DNA of 45,080 bases from Deltaproteobacteria bacterium (lineage in GTDB: Bacteria > Desulfobacterota > Desulfarculia > Desulfarculales > Desulfarculaceae): contig JAHLLK010000047.1 of NCBI GenBank assembly GCA_020444165.1, forward strand, positions 1 through 45,080, given 5' to 3'. The notes below the pieces were generated by a model. It did not search any database. It was not told the DNA's origin and was given only the letters and a program-made list of their open reading frames with translations. Position numbers and translations under genes: made by a program. Shown one piece after another: positions 32,991 to 41,934 of this stretch. Position 1 is the stretch's first letter. Each line of letters opens with the position of its first letter.

Positions 32991-33826
32991 CAGCCTATGC
33001 GCTTTCCGGTCATGGCCAAAAAGGCGTCTTCCAGGTTGACCCGCCGCAGGGTGGCGCCTTGGGAAAGTTGCCCCAGAAACTCCCGGGCTTTTTCCCGGTC
33101 GGGAAAGTAGTGGGTCTGCAACTCCTCGCCGTGCAACAGGTCCAGGGCCCAGGCCCCTTGGGCGGCCATGAGCCGCTGGGGGGAATCCAGGGCCACGATC
33201 TGCCCCTGGTCCAAAAAGGCCACCCGCTCGGCCAGGAACTCGGCCTCCTCGATGTAGTGGGTGGTGAGAAAGACCGTGGCGCCGTCCCGGTGGATGCGCC
33301 GGATCAGGGACCAGATGCGCCGGCGGATGGCCGGGTCCAGGCCGGCGGTGGGCTCGTCCAGGAACAGGATGCGGGGCGAGTGCAACAGGGCGCGCGCGAT
33401 CATCACCCGCCGTTTCATGCCCCCGGACAGGGCCTTGACCTGCTGGTCCGCCTTGGCCTCCAGATCGACGTAGGCCAAAAGCTGTTGGGTCATGCTCCGG
33501 CGCTCGGCCCGGGTCATGCCGTACAAGCGACCGTGCAGCTCCAGGTTCTGGTTCACGGTCAATTCGCTGTCCAGATTCACCGCCTGGGCCACCACCCCGC
33601 ATTCCTTCTTGGCCGCCAGCGCGCTCCCCGCGATGTCATGCCCGCCCAGGCGGGCGGCGCCGCCCGTGGGCCGGGTGAGCCCGGTCAAGATGCGGATGGT
33701 GGTAGTCTTGCCGGCGCCGTTGGGGCCCAGGTAGGCGAAGAGCTGGCCGGCGGGTATCCGCAGGCTCACCCCGCGCAAAGCCGGCTGGGCGCCGTAGGAT
33801 TTTTGCAGATTGTCGATCTCGATCAT
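32990..33826 (-). CDS. ABC-2 type exporter ATPase
   Basis: The 278-residue ABC ATPase has Walker A GPNGAGKTT (about 35-43), signature LSGGMKRR, Walker B ILFLDEPTAGLDP and switch TTHYIEEAEFL, as in DrrA/NodI/CcmA-type exporters. A C-terminal ~60-residue tail ends close to the permease. The ATG at 33826 (MIEIDNLQKSYG) is the natural domain start; the frame is open far upstream but Pro/Arg/Ser-rich and unlike protein. No promoter was recognised in the long gap upstream. Confidence 0.9.
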   Translation of the reverse strand: MIEIDNLQKSYGAQPALRGVSLRIPAGQLFAYLGPNGAGKTTTIRILTGLTRPTGGAARLGGHDIAGSALAAKKECGVVAQAVNLDSELTVNQNLELHGRLYGMTRAERRSMTQQLLAYVDLEAKADQQVKALSGGMKRRVMIARALLHSPRILFLDEPTAGLDPAIRRRIWSLIRRIHRDGATVFLTTHYIEEAEFLAERVAFLDQGQIVALDSPQRLMAAQGAWALDLLHGEELQTHYFPDREKAREFLGQLSQGATLRRVNLEDAFLAMTGKRIG

Positions 33827-34448
33827 GGGACGCCTGGTGGTGGTTGCGGGATGGGGAGCTTCATTCGGAGCCGGTCGCGGAGGCCTTGGAGAACAACCCG
33901 CATCAGCATGCCAGGCTGGCGGGGGCCTGTCGAGGGGTAAAAAAGAGGGTGGGGAGGAGGAATGAGGGGTGGGGATGCGGACTTGGCCTGGTGAGGGGAT
34001 GAGAAGATTGGAGGACGGGCGGCTTGGTAACTCGTCTGGAAGCCGCCAAGCACGCTGTCGCCTAGGCCGGAACGACCCGACCGGCCCGGGATCGGAGAAG
34101 CGTCCGGACTCCCACCTGAGACCCCAGGGCAAGGCCCCGGCTGGTGTGAGGTGCGGAGATAATGAGCCTGCCCCAGCACATAGGCTAAAAAACGTATATC
34201 CTTCCCTTGCGCCCCTTGCCGTGGGTCCTGGCGTCCCAACGGCTAACCTTGCGGCGTTAGGTCAGCAAACACCCTCCGAACAACGCGCCGCAATCGAAGC
34301 AGCCATCCGCAAGGCCCTCCCGGCTCAAGAGTAACGCTCCGCCGCTGAAGGCGCGGGAAGCCTTTCAGAGCAAGCCGGGGCGCCGCCGGAGCCGGGTCAG
34401 ATCGCCTGCGGCCACCACCGCCCGCCCATGGCGGCCTAACCCCAGCCC
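33827..34448. other. About 620 bases without a recognised gene
   Basis: Both strands contain only short open frames with no recognisable domain. A plus-strand frame at 33969-34334 ends in a helical, charged segment but has an unstructured Gly/Arg/Pro-rich start. The gap separates the MBL-fold gene from the ABC exporter. No tRNA, aptamer or clear terminator was seen; it may hold the exporter promoter or decayed sequence. Confidence 0.5.
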
Positions 34449-35573
34449 TCAGTCCCCGCAAATCAAGGCTTCCACCTCACCAACACCCACGCCCGTGGCT
34501 TCATAGCCCCGGCCGTTCCTGACCACGGCGCCCGCTTCCAGCATGAGTTCGCAGTGGCAGAGCATCTCTCTGGTGCCCATCTCGCGGTTGGGCCCCTTGA
34601 GCCGCTCCGGTGGGAAATGCCGCTGGGCGAGGGCCGCGGGCTCCAGGGGACCCTGGGCCAAAAGGTCCAGGATGGCGGCGCAGCGATTCCGGTGATGCTG
34701 CCGCATCTGCTGTACCTCAAGCGCCACGTCCAGGGTCTGCACGCGCCCTTGGTGATAGAGGCGGTGGGCCGGCAGTCCCACCAGGCCGGGGCGCTCCGCG
34801 GCCAGGGCGGCCAGTTCGTTCAGCGAGCGCAAATAGCGCGAGAGGCCATAAAGCTGGCCTGCTTGGGCGTATTCCGGCCCCAGGGCGGGAGCGGTGAGCC
34901 GGTGCATGCCCAGGTTGGTGGGCCAGGGGGTGATGCCCGGCAAGAGATTGTCGCCCAACAGGAGCACCTCCTCACCCGCCACCAGGGCCAAGGCGTCCGG
35001 GCTGTGTCCCGGCAGGTGCAGGGTTTCCAGGTCGGGACCCAGAGCCTGGCGGCCGTCCGCGATTTCCTGGACCTGGCAGGCAAACAGTTCAGCGTGATAG
35101 CCCAGGCAGTTGGCATTGCAGAAGGCATCGGGCATGAAGCAGTGATAACATTTGGCCGGAAAGAGGCGCTTGCGCGGCTCCGGGGCATCCTCGAGATATT
35201 GCCGGATCAAGCGGGCGTAAACCCGGTGAGCGCGCACCGCCGCGCCGCTGGCCGCCACCACCTCGGCCAGGCCGCCGTCGTGGTCCTCGTGGCCGTGGCT
35301 GAGCAGCACAAAGGCCAGGTCGCGGAGCTCCCGGCCCACCTGGCGCATGGTTTCCAGCAACAGGGCCCCGGTCCCCCAGCGGCCGGCGTCCACCAGGAAG
35401 GGCTGGTCCGCCTCCACCAGGTAGTTCCAAGTGGGGCCCAGGCCCCACACTCCTCCAAACTGATTGGGCGTGGGCAGGCCATAGATGGTCAGCCCCGAAG
35501 GAAAACTGAGCCGTATCACCGGGTAGTCGTTGCCGGCCACCCCGATTTTCTGCACTTCGCAAAAATCTTCCAA
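34449..35573 (-). CDS. Metallo-beta-lactamase-fold hydrolase with a Cys cluster
   Basis: The 374-residue protein has the metal-binding motif SHGHEDHDGG (H93, H95, D97, H98), a later LHLPGHSPD (third His ligand) and LLLGDNLLPG (bridging Asp), typical of the MBL fold. Between them is an insertion with C142, C145, C152 and C156 (C-x2-C-x6-C-x3-C) that is not part of the standard fold and could bind zinc or an iron-sulfur cluster. The C-terminal ~100 residues form a helical, winged-helix-like end, as in LACTB2-like hydrolases. The start is TTG with GGGAG 8 bases upstream. Substrate unknown; a thioester or ester is possible next to acyl-CoA ligases. Confidence 0.8.
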   Translation of the reverse strand: MEDFCEVQKIGVAGNDYPVIRLSFPSGLTIYGLPTPNQFGGVWGLGPTWNYLVEADQPFLVDAGRWGTGALLLETMRQVGRELRDLAFVLLSHGHEDHDGGLAEVVAASGAAVRAHRVYARLIRQYLEDAPEPRKRLFPAKCYHCFMPDAFCNANCLGYHAELFACQVQEIADGRQALGPDLETLHLPGHSPDALALVAGEEVLLLGDNLLPGITPWPTNLGMHRLTAPALGPEYAQAGQLYGLSRYLRSLNELAALAAERPGLVGLPAHRLYHQGRVQTLDVALEVQQMRQHHRNRCAAILDLLAQGPLEPAALAQRHFPPERLKGPNREMGTREMLCHCELMLEAGAVVRNGRGYEATGVGVGEVEALICGD

Positions 35574-35607
35574 AATGTTCGCTCCCGCTCCCGTCCCGCG
35601 CGGTCCC

Positions 35608-35674
35608 CAGGGAAAAGCTTGGCCTACGCCAAGCTGACTGGGGGATTTGGCAGGTACGGGGCTGCTTTTCCCTG
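35608..35674. repeat. Nested inverted repeats in the gap between two minus-strand genes
   Basis: Eleven bases at 35608-35618 are perfectly complementary to 35664-35674. An inner hairpin pairs 35616-35623 with 35628-35635 around a 4-base loop. No clear T run follows. It lies after the alcohol dehydrogenase gene and before the MBL-fold gene, and may end or attenuate transcription. Confidence 0.6.
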
Positions 35675-35791
35675 CGGACTTGCGCCTACTTGCCCCGGCC
35701 GGGCGAGGGCGCGCGGCCCGGCCCCGCGTCCCCTGCCAAGCCTCCGCGTGAGCGCGGACCGGAAAACCAGGCCGGGCCGCGTGGGCCGGGG

Positions 35792-36892
35792 TCAGAGCGC
35801 GGGGTCGATCACCACCTTGAGCGGCGGCTCGCCGCCTCCCTCGCCAGCCACCAAGCGTACCGCCTTTTCGGCGTCTTCCAAGGGGAAGCGGTGGCTGATC
35901 ATCTCGTCCAGGGGGTAGGTTCCCCGGCGGGCCAGCTTGATGGCCGCCTCCACCGAGGCGAAATCCTGGGAAAAAGCGCCCAGCAGGCGGATTTCCTTGA
36001 ACACGACTTGGTCGAGGAAGAGCGGCACCTCGGTTGCCGCTCCGTAGAGGCCGGGCAGCACCACCGCGGCTCCGGTGCCGGCCAGGGCCAAGGCCTGGGC
36101 GGCGCCCGAGGGGTGGCCGCTGACGTCCAGGACCAACTGCGCCATTTCCCCTTCCGTGGCCTGAGCCAAGATCGCCACCGGGTCCTCCTCATCGGCCGCC
36201 ACCACCAGATCCGCGCCGAAGCGGCGGGCCATGTCCAGGCGTTGGCGGTCGCGGGCCAGGCCCACCGCCATGATGGGGCCGGCCCCCGCTTCCTTGGCCA
36301 CCAGGCAGGCGCAGAGGCCCTGTTGCCCCGGCCCCACGATGGCCACGGCCTGGCCCACCCGGCAGCCGCCGATGTGACTCAGCCAGCGCACGGCGTTGCC
36401 CAGCACCGCCCCCACCATCACCCCCACTTCGGGCGACATGTCGTCCCCAATCCGGTGGATCATGGCCCGGGGGTGCAGATAGAGGTATTGGCCATAGGCC
36501 CCGTAAAGGTGCGGGGGTTCGCTGCAGCCGATCATGGAGCCGTAGCAGTACATGCGCCGGCAAAGGGTGTAGCGCCCCGCCCGGCATGGCGGGCACTCGC
36601 CGCAGCCAAAGGCGTACTCCACGATGACCCGGTCGCCCACGGCCACCCCGTGGCGGGCCTGGGCCTTCTCGCCCAGAGCCACCACGCGCCCCACGATCTC
36701 GTGGCCCAGGATCAGGGGGTAGGGCCGGGGCGCCCGCCCGCCCTTGCCCTTGAAAATGCCGGGGTCGGAGCCGCAGACCCCCACCAGCTCAACCTTGAGG
36801 AGGCCGTCCTCCGGCCCCACCTCGGGCAGGGGAAAAGTGCGCATCTCCATGCGCCCGGCCGCCACCACCACCATGGACTTGCAATCAGCCAT
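35792..36892 (-). CDS. Zinc-dependent medium-chain alcohol dehydrogenase
   Basis: The 366-residue MDR protein has catalytic zinc ligands C40 (VCGSD) and H64-E65 (GHE), structural zinc Cys residues C97, C100, C103 and C111, and a Rossmann domain with VGPGQQGLCACLVAKEAG. It should oxidise or reduce an alcohol/aldehyde or a hydroxyacyl compound with NAD(P). ATG at 36892 is preferred over longer upstream frames because GGGAGG precedes it and the domain starts there. It follows the acyl-CoA ligase by 5 bases and is the last gene of the TRAP operon, so its substrate is probably derived from the imported acid. Confidence 0.9.
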   Translation of the reverse strand: MADCKSMVVVAAGRMEMRTFPLPEVGPEDGLLKVELVGVCGSDPGIFKGKGGRAPRPYPLILGHEIVGRVVALGEKAQARHGVAVGDRVIVEYAFGCGECPPCRAGRYTLCRRMYCYGSMIGCSEPPHLYGAYGQYLYLHPRAMIHRIGDDMSPEVGVMVGAVLGNAVRWLSHIGGCRVGQAVAIVGPGQQGLCACLVAKEAGAGPIMAVGLARDRQRLDMARRFGADLVVAADEEDPVAILAQATEGEMAQLVLDVSGHPSGAAQALALAGTGAAVVLPGLYGAATEVPLFLDQVVFKEIRLLGAFSQDFASVEAAIKLARRGTYPLDEMISHRFPLEDAEKAVRLVAGEGGGEPPLKVVIDPAL

Positions 36893-36897
36893 CCCTC

Positions 36898-38424
36898 TCA
36901 CCTCCCACGATCGAATATGGCGCCCGCCGCGCCGGCTTTGACCAATTCCGCCTTCACCACCCGGTTCATGGCGTTCTTGGGCAGCGCCTCCCAGGCCTGC
37001 CAGAGGCGGGGGACCTTGAACCCGGCCAGCCGCCCGGCGGCGAACTCCACCAAGGCGGGCCAATCCGGTTCCTGGCCCACCTGGCACACCACACAGGCCA
37101 GGATGACCTCCTCGCCCGCACTGTCTGCCGTCTGCATCCCCACCACCGCCACTTCTTCCACGGCGGGATGCTGGACCAGGGCCTGTTCCACCTCCAAGGC
37201 CGAGACGTTTTCGCCCTTGACCCGGATCACGTCCTTGATGCGCCCCAGGAAATAGAGCCGCCCCTCCGGGTCCAACATACCCCGGTCACCGGTGCGCAGC
37301 CACCCGTCAAGGAAGGCCTTGGCCGTGGCCTCGGTGTCCTGGAAGTAGCCCTTCATGAGGCCGTGGTTACGCAACAGAATCTCGCCGGCTTCGCCGGCTG
37401 GCAGGTCGCGGCCTTCTCCGTCGGCCACCCGGAATTGGTTGGGCTCTTCGGGGGGCGTGAGCATGGGCCGGCCCACCGCGCCTTCCACGCACGGCTCGTC
37501 GGGATGCCCCATCACGGCCAGGGGCGCCTCGCTGAGGCTGTAGAGGGTTTGCAGCTTGACCCCGAAGCGGCGCTCAAAATCGTGGTAATGACCCTTGGGC
37601 GCGCCCCCGGCCACCACCAGCTCCACCGGGTTGGCGGCGTCGTCGGGCCGGGGCTCGCGGTTGTAGAGTATGGTGGTCAGGGCCAGCAGCATCACCACCT
37701 TGTTGGCCCGGTATTCCCGGGTCCAGTCCCACATGCGGCTGGCGCTGAACTTCTCCATGAGGATGCAGGTGGCGCCGGCCAGGAGGCTGCCCAGCACGGA
37801 ATAGAACTGGGCGTTGACGTGGAACAGGGGGTTGGCCGTGAGCAGGCGGTCGCTGGGGCCCAGGCGGGTGGTGGCCATAAAGGCGGCCGCCGTGCGCAGG
37901 TAATTGGCCTGGGAGTGGATCACCCCCTTGGGGAAGCCGGTGGTGCCCGAGGTGTAGAGAATGCTGGCCAGGTCCTCCGGGCCGGCGGGCGAGGGCGCAA
38001 CGCGGGGGGGCAGCTCCAGGAAGCGGTCGAGATCCTGGGGGCCCAGCCAGGTCCGCACCTGGGGGCACAGGGCGCGCAGCTCGGCCAGGATGGGCGCGGC
38101 CTCCGGGCCGGTCACGGCCAGACGGGCGCCGCAGTGGTTGATGACATAGGCGGCCTCCTTGGCGGTGAGCCGCAGGTTGACCGGCATCATCACCGCCCCC
38201 AGGCGCATCAAACCCCACCAGGCCCGGAGGAAATGGGGGCCGTTGCCCAGGAGCAAGGCCGCCCTCTCGCCTGGCGCCAGACCCAGGCCGGCCAAGCCGG
38301 CGGCCACCGAGCCCACCTGGCGCTCCAGGTCGGCGTAGGACAGTTCCTGCCCCGGGCAGACCAGGAAGATATCCTGGCCGCGCTGGGCGGCGCGCTCCCG
38401 CAGCAGTTGATCCAGGTTTTCCAT
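36898..38424 (-). CDS. AMP-forming acyl-CoA ligase
   Basis: The 508-residue adenylate-forming enzyme has the P-loop-like motif ILYTSGTTGFPKGV (about 153-166), YSLSEAPLAV (A5 region), WLRTGDRGMLDPEGRLYFLGRIKDVIRVKGENVS (A7-A8) and the A10 Lys in KNAMNRVVKAEL. It activates a carboxylic acid to its CoA thioester; the profile is that of CaiC/fatty-acyl-CoA-ligase-like enzymes, but the acid cannot be read from sequence. It begins 3 bases after the TRAP permease stop, which supports coupling of import and activation. Confidence 0.9.
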   Translation of the reverse strand: MENLDQLLRERAAQRGQDIFLVCPGQELSYADLERQVGSVAAGLAGLGLAPGERAALLLGNGPHFLRAWWGLMRLGAVMMPVNLRLTAKEAAYVINHCGARLAVTGPEAAPILAELRALCPQVRTWLGPQDLDRFLELPPRVAPSPAGPEDLASILYTSGTTGFPKGVIHSQANYLRTAAAFMATTRLGPSDRLLTANPLFHVNAQFYSVLGSLLAGATCILMEKFSASRMWDWTREYRANKVVMLLALTTILYNREPRPDDAANPVELVVAGGAPKGHYHDFERRFGVKLQTLYSLSEAPLAVMGHPDEPCVEGAVGRPMLTPPEEPNQFRVADGEGRDLPAGEAGEILLRNHGLMKGYFQDTEATAKAFLDGWLRTGDRGMLDPEGRLYFLGRIKDVIRVKGENVSALEVEQALVQHPAVEEVAVVGMQTADSAGEEVILACVVCQVGQEPDWPALVEFAAGRLAGFKVPRLWQAWEALPKNAMNRVVKAELVKAGAAGAIFDRGR

Positions 38425-38427
38425 GGC

Positions 38428-40332
38428 TCAGTTCTCCACCGGCGAGGAGACTTGTTCGGCCACGGTGCTTTGGCGGCCCTGCCACAGGAACAGGGAGCCC
38501 AGCACCGCCACGCCGAAAAGGTCTGTGTAGATGCCCGGTTTGATCAGGCCGAAACCGGCCACCAGGAGCAGCAGGCGCTGGCCCCAGTTCAGCTTGCTGC
38601 GCAAGTGGCCCATCAGGCCCGAACCCAAGGCCGCGCTGCCGATCACCGCGGTCAGAATGGCCAGCAGGATATGCCACCAAGTGCCTTGCCAGATCAGCTC
38701 CGGGCTGAAAACAAAGAAGAAAGGCGAGATGTAGGCGATGGCGGCCAGGCGCATGGACTCGAAGCCGGTGGGGAAGGGCCGGCTGCCGGCCAGGGCCGCC
38801 CCGGCAAAGGCGGCCAAGGCCACCGGGGGGGTGATGCAGGACAGGCAGGCGTAGTAGAAGACGAAAAGGTGGGCCGCGATGGGCGGCACCCCCAGCTCGA
38901 TGAGCACCGGCCCGCCCAGGATCACGGTGAGGATGTAGGCGGCCGAGGTGGTCAGCCCCATGCCCAGGATCATGGAGGCCACCATGACCATGATCAGGGA
39001 GAGGAGGAGGTTGCCGCCGGCGGCGTCGATGACCAGGCCGGAGAACTTGAGCCCCAGGCCGGTCTGGGTGACGCAACCGATGACGATGCCGGCGCAGGCG
39101 CAAGCCAGGGCCACTTCCAGGCAGCCCTTGGCTCCCTTTTCCATGGCCGCCAGCACGGCGCGCCAGCTCATGCGGGTGGACTTCCTAAGGGCGGCGCTGC
39201 CAATTACCGCCACGATGGCCCATAGGCCGGCCTTCATGGGCGAGTAGCCCAGGGACAACAAGGCGATGAGAATGAAGGGCGGCAGCATGAGGTGGCCGCC
39301 TTGGCGCAGCACCGGCCCCAAGGGAGGCAGTTCGTTCTTGGGCAGGCCGGTCAGGCCGGTATTGAGCGCCTCCATGTGCACCATGTAGAGCAGGGCGAAA
39401 TAGTAGAGGCAAGCCGGGATGATGGCCGCCTTGCAAACCTCGAGGTAGCCGACCCCCAGCATGTCGGCCATGATGAAGGCCCCGGCCCCCATCACCGGGG
39501 GCATGAACTGGCCGCCGGTGGAAGACACCGACTCCACCGCCCCCGCGAACTGGGCCCGGTAGCCGATCTTTTTCATCAGGGGGATGGTGAAGGAGCCGGT
39601 GCTCACCACGTTGGCCACCGCCGAGCCGCTGATGGTGCCGAAAAAGGCGCTGCTGATCACCGCCACCTTGGCCGGTCCGCCCCGCATGTGCCCGGCCACG
39701 GCGTTGGCGAACTTGATGAAGAACTCGCCGGTGCCCGAGCTGACCAGGAAGGCTCCGAACATGATGAAGATGAAGATGAAGCTGGCGCTGACCCCCAGGG
39801 GTATGCCGAACAGGCCCTCGGTGGTCAGGTACTGGTAGCTGATGAGATCCCCCAGGTCCACGGGGAAGTGCCCCCACTGACCGGGAATCTCATGTCCCAG
39901 CAGGGTGTAGGCCAGGGCCACCAGGGTGATAATGGGCAGGGCCCAGCCCATCAGCCGGCGGGTGCACTCCAGCACCAGCAAGATGGCCAGCCCCCCCAGC
40001 CAGAGGTCGGCCTCGCTGGCCGCGCCTCCCCGCAGGGCCAGGGTCTTGTAGGTCAGGGCCAGATGGATCAGGCTGGCCACACTGAGGCCCACCAGGCACA
40101 GGTCAGTCAGGCGCAGGCCCCAGGGATAGCCGCGCTCCCGGAAGCGGGCCGTGGGGGGAAAGCTCAGGAAGATCAAGGCGCAGGCGAAGAGCAGATGCAC
40201 GGGCCTCTGCACCATGGCCGAAAATAGCCCGAACTGGGCGGTATAGATTTGGAAGGCGGCCATGCCCAGCGCCAAGGCCCTGATCAGCATGGTCAGCCAA
40301 GGGGGCGCGCCACCGCCGGTTTTATCGTTCAT
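38428..40332 (-). CDS. TRAP transporter permease, fused 4TM/12TM (TAXI type)
   Basis: The 634-residue polytopic protein has an N-terminal four-helix part (about 15-150) fused to a DctM-like part. The latter contains FIMFGAFLVSSGTGEFF, the segment FFGTISGSAVANVVSTGSF, SSTGGQFMPPVMGAGAFI, GMGLTTSAAYI and CITPPVALAAFAGAA, which are hallmarks of the TRAP 4TM/12TM family. It takes up an organic acid with Na+ or H+ using a TAXI-type binding protein. ATG at 40332 overlaps the DUF1850 stop by four bases; a longer open frame upstream is a shadow. Confidence 0.94.
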   Translation of the reverse strand: MNDKTGGGAPPWLTMLIRALALGMAAFQIYTAQFGLFSAMVQRPVHLLFACALIFLSFPPTARFRERGYPWGLRLTDLCLVGLSVASLIHLALTYKTLALRGGAASEADLWLGGLAILLVLECTRRLMGWALPIITLVALAYTLLGHEIPGQWGHFPVDLGDLISYQYLTTEGLFGIPLGVSASFIFIFIMFGAFLVSSGTGEFFIKFANAVAGHMRGGPAKVAVISSAFFGTISGSAVANVVSTGSFTIPLMKKIGYRAQFAGAVESVSSTGGQFMPPVMGAGAFIMADMLGVGYLEVCKAAIIPACLYYFALLYMVHMEALNTGLTGLPKNELPPLGPVLRQGGHLMLPPFILIALLSLGYSPMKAGLWAIVAVIGSAALRKSTRMSWRAVLAAMEKGAKGCLEVALACACAGIVIGCVTQTGLGLKFSGLVIDAAGGNLLLSLIMVMVASMILGMGLTTSAAYILTVILGGPVLIELGVPPIAAHLFVFYYACLSCITPPVALAAFAGAALAGSRPFPTGFESMRLAAIAYISPFFFVFSPELIWQGTWWHILLAILTAVIGSAALGSGLMGHLRSKLNWGQRLLLLVAGFGLIKPGIYTDLFGVAVLGSLFLWQGRQSTVAEQVSSPVEN

Positions 40333-40868
40333 GGCGTCTCCTCGGATTGGGGGCGAAGGAGTGGAACCCGGGTCTGCTCTTGAGGTGCGTCTCCGGTCGT
40401 GATCTTCAAATAGAGCAAGGTCAGGGGGGGCAGATAGTCCAACAAACGGTAGGTGCGGCCGTCCACGATCAGCCGGTGGTTGGCCAAGTCCGGCGAACCC
40501 AGGCGGAAGCATATCTCCGGCACGCTCTGGTTGATGTCGGCCAACTCCGCCGAGCCGTCGGTGTGGGCCTGGTAACGGCCCAGCTCGAAGCCTTCGCCAT
40601 TGAGCATGGAGCGGAAGGTCATGTTGGTGAGCAGGAATCCCTGGTGCCCCTTCACGGTGTAGTGCTCGGCGAAGTTGGCCCGGTCATAGCTGTGGAGGAA
40701 GGTCACGGTAAGGCTGGAGCCGACCCGCACGGGAATGGTCAGGCGGGGAGCGGCCTCATCCTCGGCATAGACACCCAGTACGTAGGGCTGTCCTCCGGCT
40801 GCCGCGGCGGGGGCGCCGAGGAGCAGGAGCAGGGACAGGACCAGAAATGAGCCGATAGCTGTGCGCAT
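40329..40868 (-). CDS. DUF1850 family secreted protein of TAXI-TRAP operon
   Basis: The 179-residue protein has a signal peptide (1-24) and a small beta-rich domain with LTVTFLHSYDRANFAEHYTV (about 52-71) and GEGFELGRY, matching DUF1850, a family regularly encoded between TAXI binding proteins and TRAP 4TM/12TM permeases. Function unknown; probably an accessory part of the transporter at the membrane or in the periplasm. It follows the binding-protein gene by about 43 bases and overlaps the permease gene by four. Confidence 0.85.
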   Translation of the reverse strand: MRTAIGSFLVLSLLLLLGAPAAAAGGQPYVLGVYAEDEAAPRLTIPVRVGSSLTVTFLHSYDRANFAEHYTVKGHQGFLLTNMTFRSMLNGEGFELGRYQAHTDGSAELADINQSVPEICFRLGSPDLANHRLIVDGRTYRLLDYLPPLTLLYLKITTGDAPQEQTRVPLLRPQSEETP

Positions 40869-40911
40869 GGTTCATCAGGGGTGGGCCGCCGCGGGCGGCG
40901 GCCCACTGGTC

Positions 40912-41874
40912 CTACTTCAAGACGCCCTTTTCCTTGAAGTACTTCATCGCCCCCGGGTGCAGGGGAATGGGCATGCCGGTGTCCGCGGTCTCCAAGGTGA
41001 TGTTCTTGAACTGGGCGTGCATCTTGTCCAGCTCTTCCTTGTGCTCGAACACGGCCTTGACGATGTCATAGGCCAACTGGTCGCTCATGCCAGCGTCCAC
41101 CACGAAGATGCCCATCCAGGCCAAGGTGTGGTGCGGCTGGTCCTGGCCCTTGTAGGTGCCGGCGGGGATGGTGCGAGGGAAATAGGCCGGGAACTCCTTG
41201 TTGATCTTGTCGCCCACCTCAGGGTCGATATCCAGGAAGCGGATGTCGCGCTGGGTGGCCAAGTCCATCAGGGCCGGAGCCGGGGTGCCCAGGGTGACGA
41301 TGCCGGCGTCGATGTTGCCATCCTTGAGGGCTTCGGCCGTCTCGGTGGCCGACAGGAACTGCTCGTCGATGTCGTCATAGGTGAGACCGAAGACCTTCAG
41401 CACGTAACGGGCCATGGCCTCGGTGCCGCTGCCGGGAGCGCCCACGGCCACCTTCTTGCCCTTGAGGTCCTTGATGGTCTTGATGTTGCTGTCGGCGAGC
41501 ACGAAGAACTGGATGTCGATGGGATAGGTGGCCATCAGGCCGCGCAGGGACTTGACCGGCTTATCGGCAAAGGCCTCCAGGCCTTTGAAGGCTTGGTAGG
41601 CGCTGTCGGGCATGCTCAAGGCGAGGGCGTCCTTGCCCGAGGCCACGGCGCGGATGTTCTCGATGGAGGCTCCCGAGGGGTGGGCGGCCGCCTGATAGCC
41701 GGGCACGTATTTATTGATCATGTTGGCCACTCCACCGCCCAGGGGATACCAGGTCCCCCCGGTGCTGGCGGTGCCGATGGCGATGCGGGTGTCGGCCGCC
41801 CAGACCGAATTGCCCAGACCCAGCAGCAGGACCAAACCCAGGATAAGCGCGGGGATCTTCTGGAAACTTCTCAT
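40912..41874 (-). CDS. TAXI-family TRAP substrate-binding protein
   Basis: The 320-residue periplasmic protein has a signal peptide (about 1-27, ending SVWAAD) and the TAXI motifs IAIGTASTGGTWYPLGGGVANMIN (about 30-53) and LKGKKVAVGAPGSGTEAMA, as in TAXI solute receptors. It captures the substrate for the permease encoded two genes further on. ATG at 41874 is preferred over an upstream in-frame TTG since GGGAGGG lies 6 bases before it. A terminator hairpin stands just upstream, so its expression may be uncoupled from the preceding ligase gene. Confidence 0.94.
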   Translation of the reverse strand: MRSFQKIPALILGLVLLLGLGNSVWAADTRIAIGTASTGGTWYPLGGGVANMINKYVPGYQAAAHPSGASIENIRAVASGKDALALSMPDSAYQAFKGLEAFADKPVKSLRGLMATYPIDIQFFVLADSNIKTIKDLKGKKVAVGAPGSGTEAMARYVLKVFGLTYDDIDEQFLSATETAEALKDGNIDAGIVTLGTPAPALMDLATQRDIRFLDIDPEVGDKINKEFPAYFPRTIPAGTYKGQDQPHHTLAWMGIFVVDAGMSDQLAYDIVKAVFEHKEELDKMHAQFKNITLETADTGMPIPLHPGAMKYFKEKGVLK

Positions 41875-41903
41875 CTCATTCCCTCCCAAGAAAAGATGTG
41901 CCC

Positions 41904-41932
41904 AAAAAAAAGCCGGCCCTCTGCGGACCGGC
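41904..41932 (-). terminator. Intrinsic terminator between acyl-CoA ligase and TAXI gene
   Basis: An 8-bp stem (41912-41919 with 41925-41932, one G-T pair) is followed on the minus strand by eight T (41911-41904). It ends the iclR-ligase transcript and leaves only about 30 bases before the TAXI start codon, so read-through or a promoter inside the ligase gene must supply the transport operon. Confidence 0.88.
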
Positions 41933-41934
41933 GA

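Noticed and set aside
33969..34334. Plus-strand 121-codon frame as a real gene
   Set aside because: No ribosome binding site or domain was recognised, and the composition is like that of shadow frames; only the last ~25 residues look protein-like.
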